Source: Polyporus tsugae (taxonomy: Eukaryota > Basidiomycota > Agaricomycetes > Polyporales > Polyporaceae). Taken from it: a stretch of DNA of 64,000 nucleotides. Under the pieces are notes generated by a model that was not told the origin of the DNA, searched no databases, and saw nothing but the letters and a program-made list of their open reading frames with translations. Shown piece by piece: positions 63,198 to 64,000 of the stretch. The DNA lies in NCBI GenBank assembly GCA_024305745.1, contig JAHRBS010000001.1, positions 3,038,001-3,102,000 of the forward strand, in the 5' to 3' direction. The translations under genes were made by a program, and so were the position numbers. Position 1 is the first letter of the stretch. Each line of letters opens with the position of its first letter.

Positions 63198-64000
63198 ATG
63201 GACTCCAGTGTACCAACTACACCGGTCGCCGCGGCTTTATCCTACGGGCATCTGGAAGACACGACCCAATCCAACATACCTGTCGCCTTTACAGGCACCA
63301 TTCCTTTATCATATGACGGTCCTTTCGTCGATCCCACTCTTGGACAACCCATCCACCCTCGCTTGCCGTCGCCTGATGAAAATCTTCACTGGGAGTTCCG
63401 GGAAGACGGATTCTGGCACATTCGCTGCAACCTCTGTGGGACAATGGTGAACACGGGAAACCGCAGGACTCAAAAGACTAGCTCTCTCGCCACTCATCAG
63501 ACTGGGAAGCTCTGCAAGAAGCTACGTTCAAGCCCTCGGCTCAAATCTCCTCGTGTCGAAGCCGCCGCTCGGGCGGAGGCTTTGGCACTGCGCGATGTCC
63601 TGCTCCCACCCACCCCACCTCTGAGAGCATGGTCTCATTTCTTGGCCACGGGACCAACTGCACGCACACCCTCTCCTTCTCCGGACAACATGTGCAAGCT
63701 ATTTGAGGTGATTATACCTCATCGGTACGGAGACACTGTATATCTAGGATTTGATTCGAGGTATGTGGCCACTGATCAGCAATTTATGGTTTACTGACGG
63801 CTCTTCTTTTCATAGTGACGAGTCGGATATGGAGACAGATGACCCGCAATTGCTCGCACACGGATTTCAGACCACCGTTGAAGATCCTGTCCCCCGCTGC
63901 CCTGGAATCCCACTCGACTGGCCACATGACAAGTTCTTCGAATCATATCCCTTCCAGCGTCATGGATTCACGGCATCGGCTCTTGGATACCACTTTTTCT
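63198..64000 (+). CDS. Hypothetical protein with a CxxC/His zinc-finger-like segment, cut by the window end
   Basis: Exon 1 (63198-63760) and exon 2 (from 63816, open to the window edge) join in phase across a canonical intron; the first 249 or so residues are visible. A segment near residues 70-100 (FWHIRCNLCGTMVNTGNRRT followed by a His and Cys) resembles a BED-like or CCHC zinc finger. Exon 2 is acidic, then reads RCPGIPLDWPHDKFFESYPF, a motif I have seen in large basidiomycete proteins that are often repeated and transposon-associated. The function is unknown. The downstream part is outside the window. Confidence 0.65.

Overview
The window is nuclear DNA of a filamentous basidiomycete, most likely an Agaricomycete of the Polyporales type. 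The genes have many short GT-AG introns (about 45-75 bp) and very short exons. The families seen are typical of these fungi: HET-domain proteins, a polypore kinase-like family with an HGDIRRPNI/IDFD core, a secreted TAP-like hydrolase, a Tad-like LINE and a hAT transposon. The species cannot be named from the sequence. Most multi-exon models below were rebuilt by hand, and in all but one of the genes treated as intact the exons sum to a whole number of codons, which is a strong internal check. The exception is HUS1, which carries one frameshift.

Layout, 0-10 kb: secreted TAP-like serine hydrolase (+), decayed WD40 fragment, small secreted protein (-), PHO84-type phosphate transporter (-), and a tRNA-Ser(UGA). 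10-20 kb: membrane GT2 glycosyltransferase (+); a complete 3.6 kb hAT element with 8-bp target duplication and one nonsense codon in its transposase; a 434-bp TA-flanked MITE; and a kinase pseudogene. 21-35 kb: ADE6 (FGAM synthase, -), a single-pass membrane protein (-), a small two-exon gene, and a carnitine acyltransferase (+). 36-46 kb: MIOS/SEA4 of GATOR2 (+), an intact HET gene (-), a 5'-truncated CE1-esterase pseudogene, a long inverted repeat, and HUS1 (-). 46-52 kb: double-BTB protein (+), DAD4 of the DASH complex (-), and a PC-esterase-like membrane protein (+). 53-64 kb: a second HET gene broken twice, by an in-frame TAG and by a 6.5 kb LINE inserted in its 3' coding end, then the start of a zinc-finger-like gene cut by the window edge.

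The genes do not form one pathway. Conserved housekeeping genes (ADE6, MIOS/SEA4, HUS1, DAD4, carnitine acyltransferase, phosphate transporter) alternate with decaying accessory loci (HET2, kinase, CE1, WD40) that are associated with transposons. The clearest discovery is the dated insertion history of the HET2 locus: the two halves of its reading frame, 6.5 kb apart, rejoin in frame when the LINE and one copy of its 11-bp target duplication are removed. No CRISPR array, operon or undescribed multi-gene system was found.
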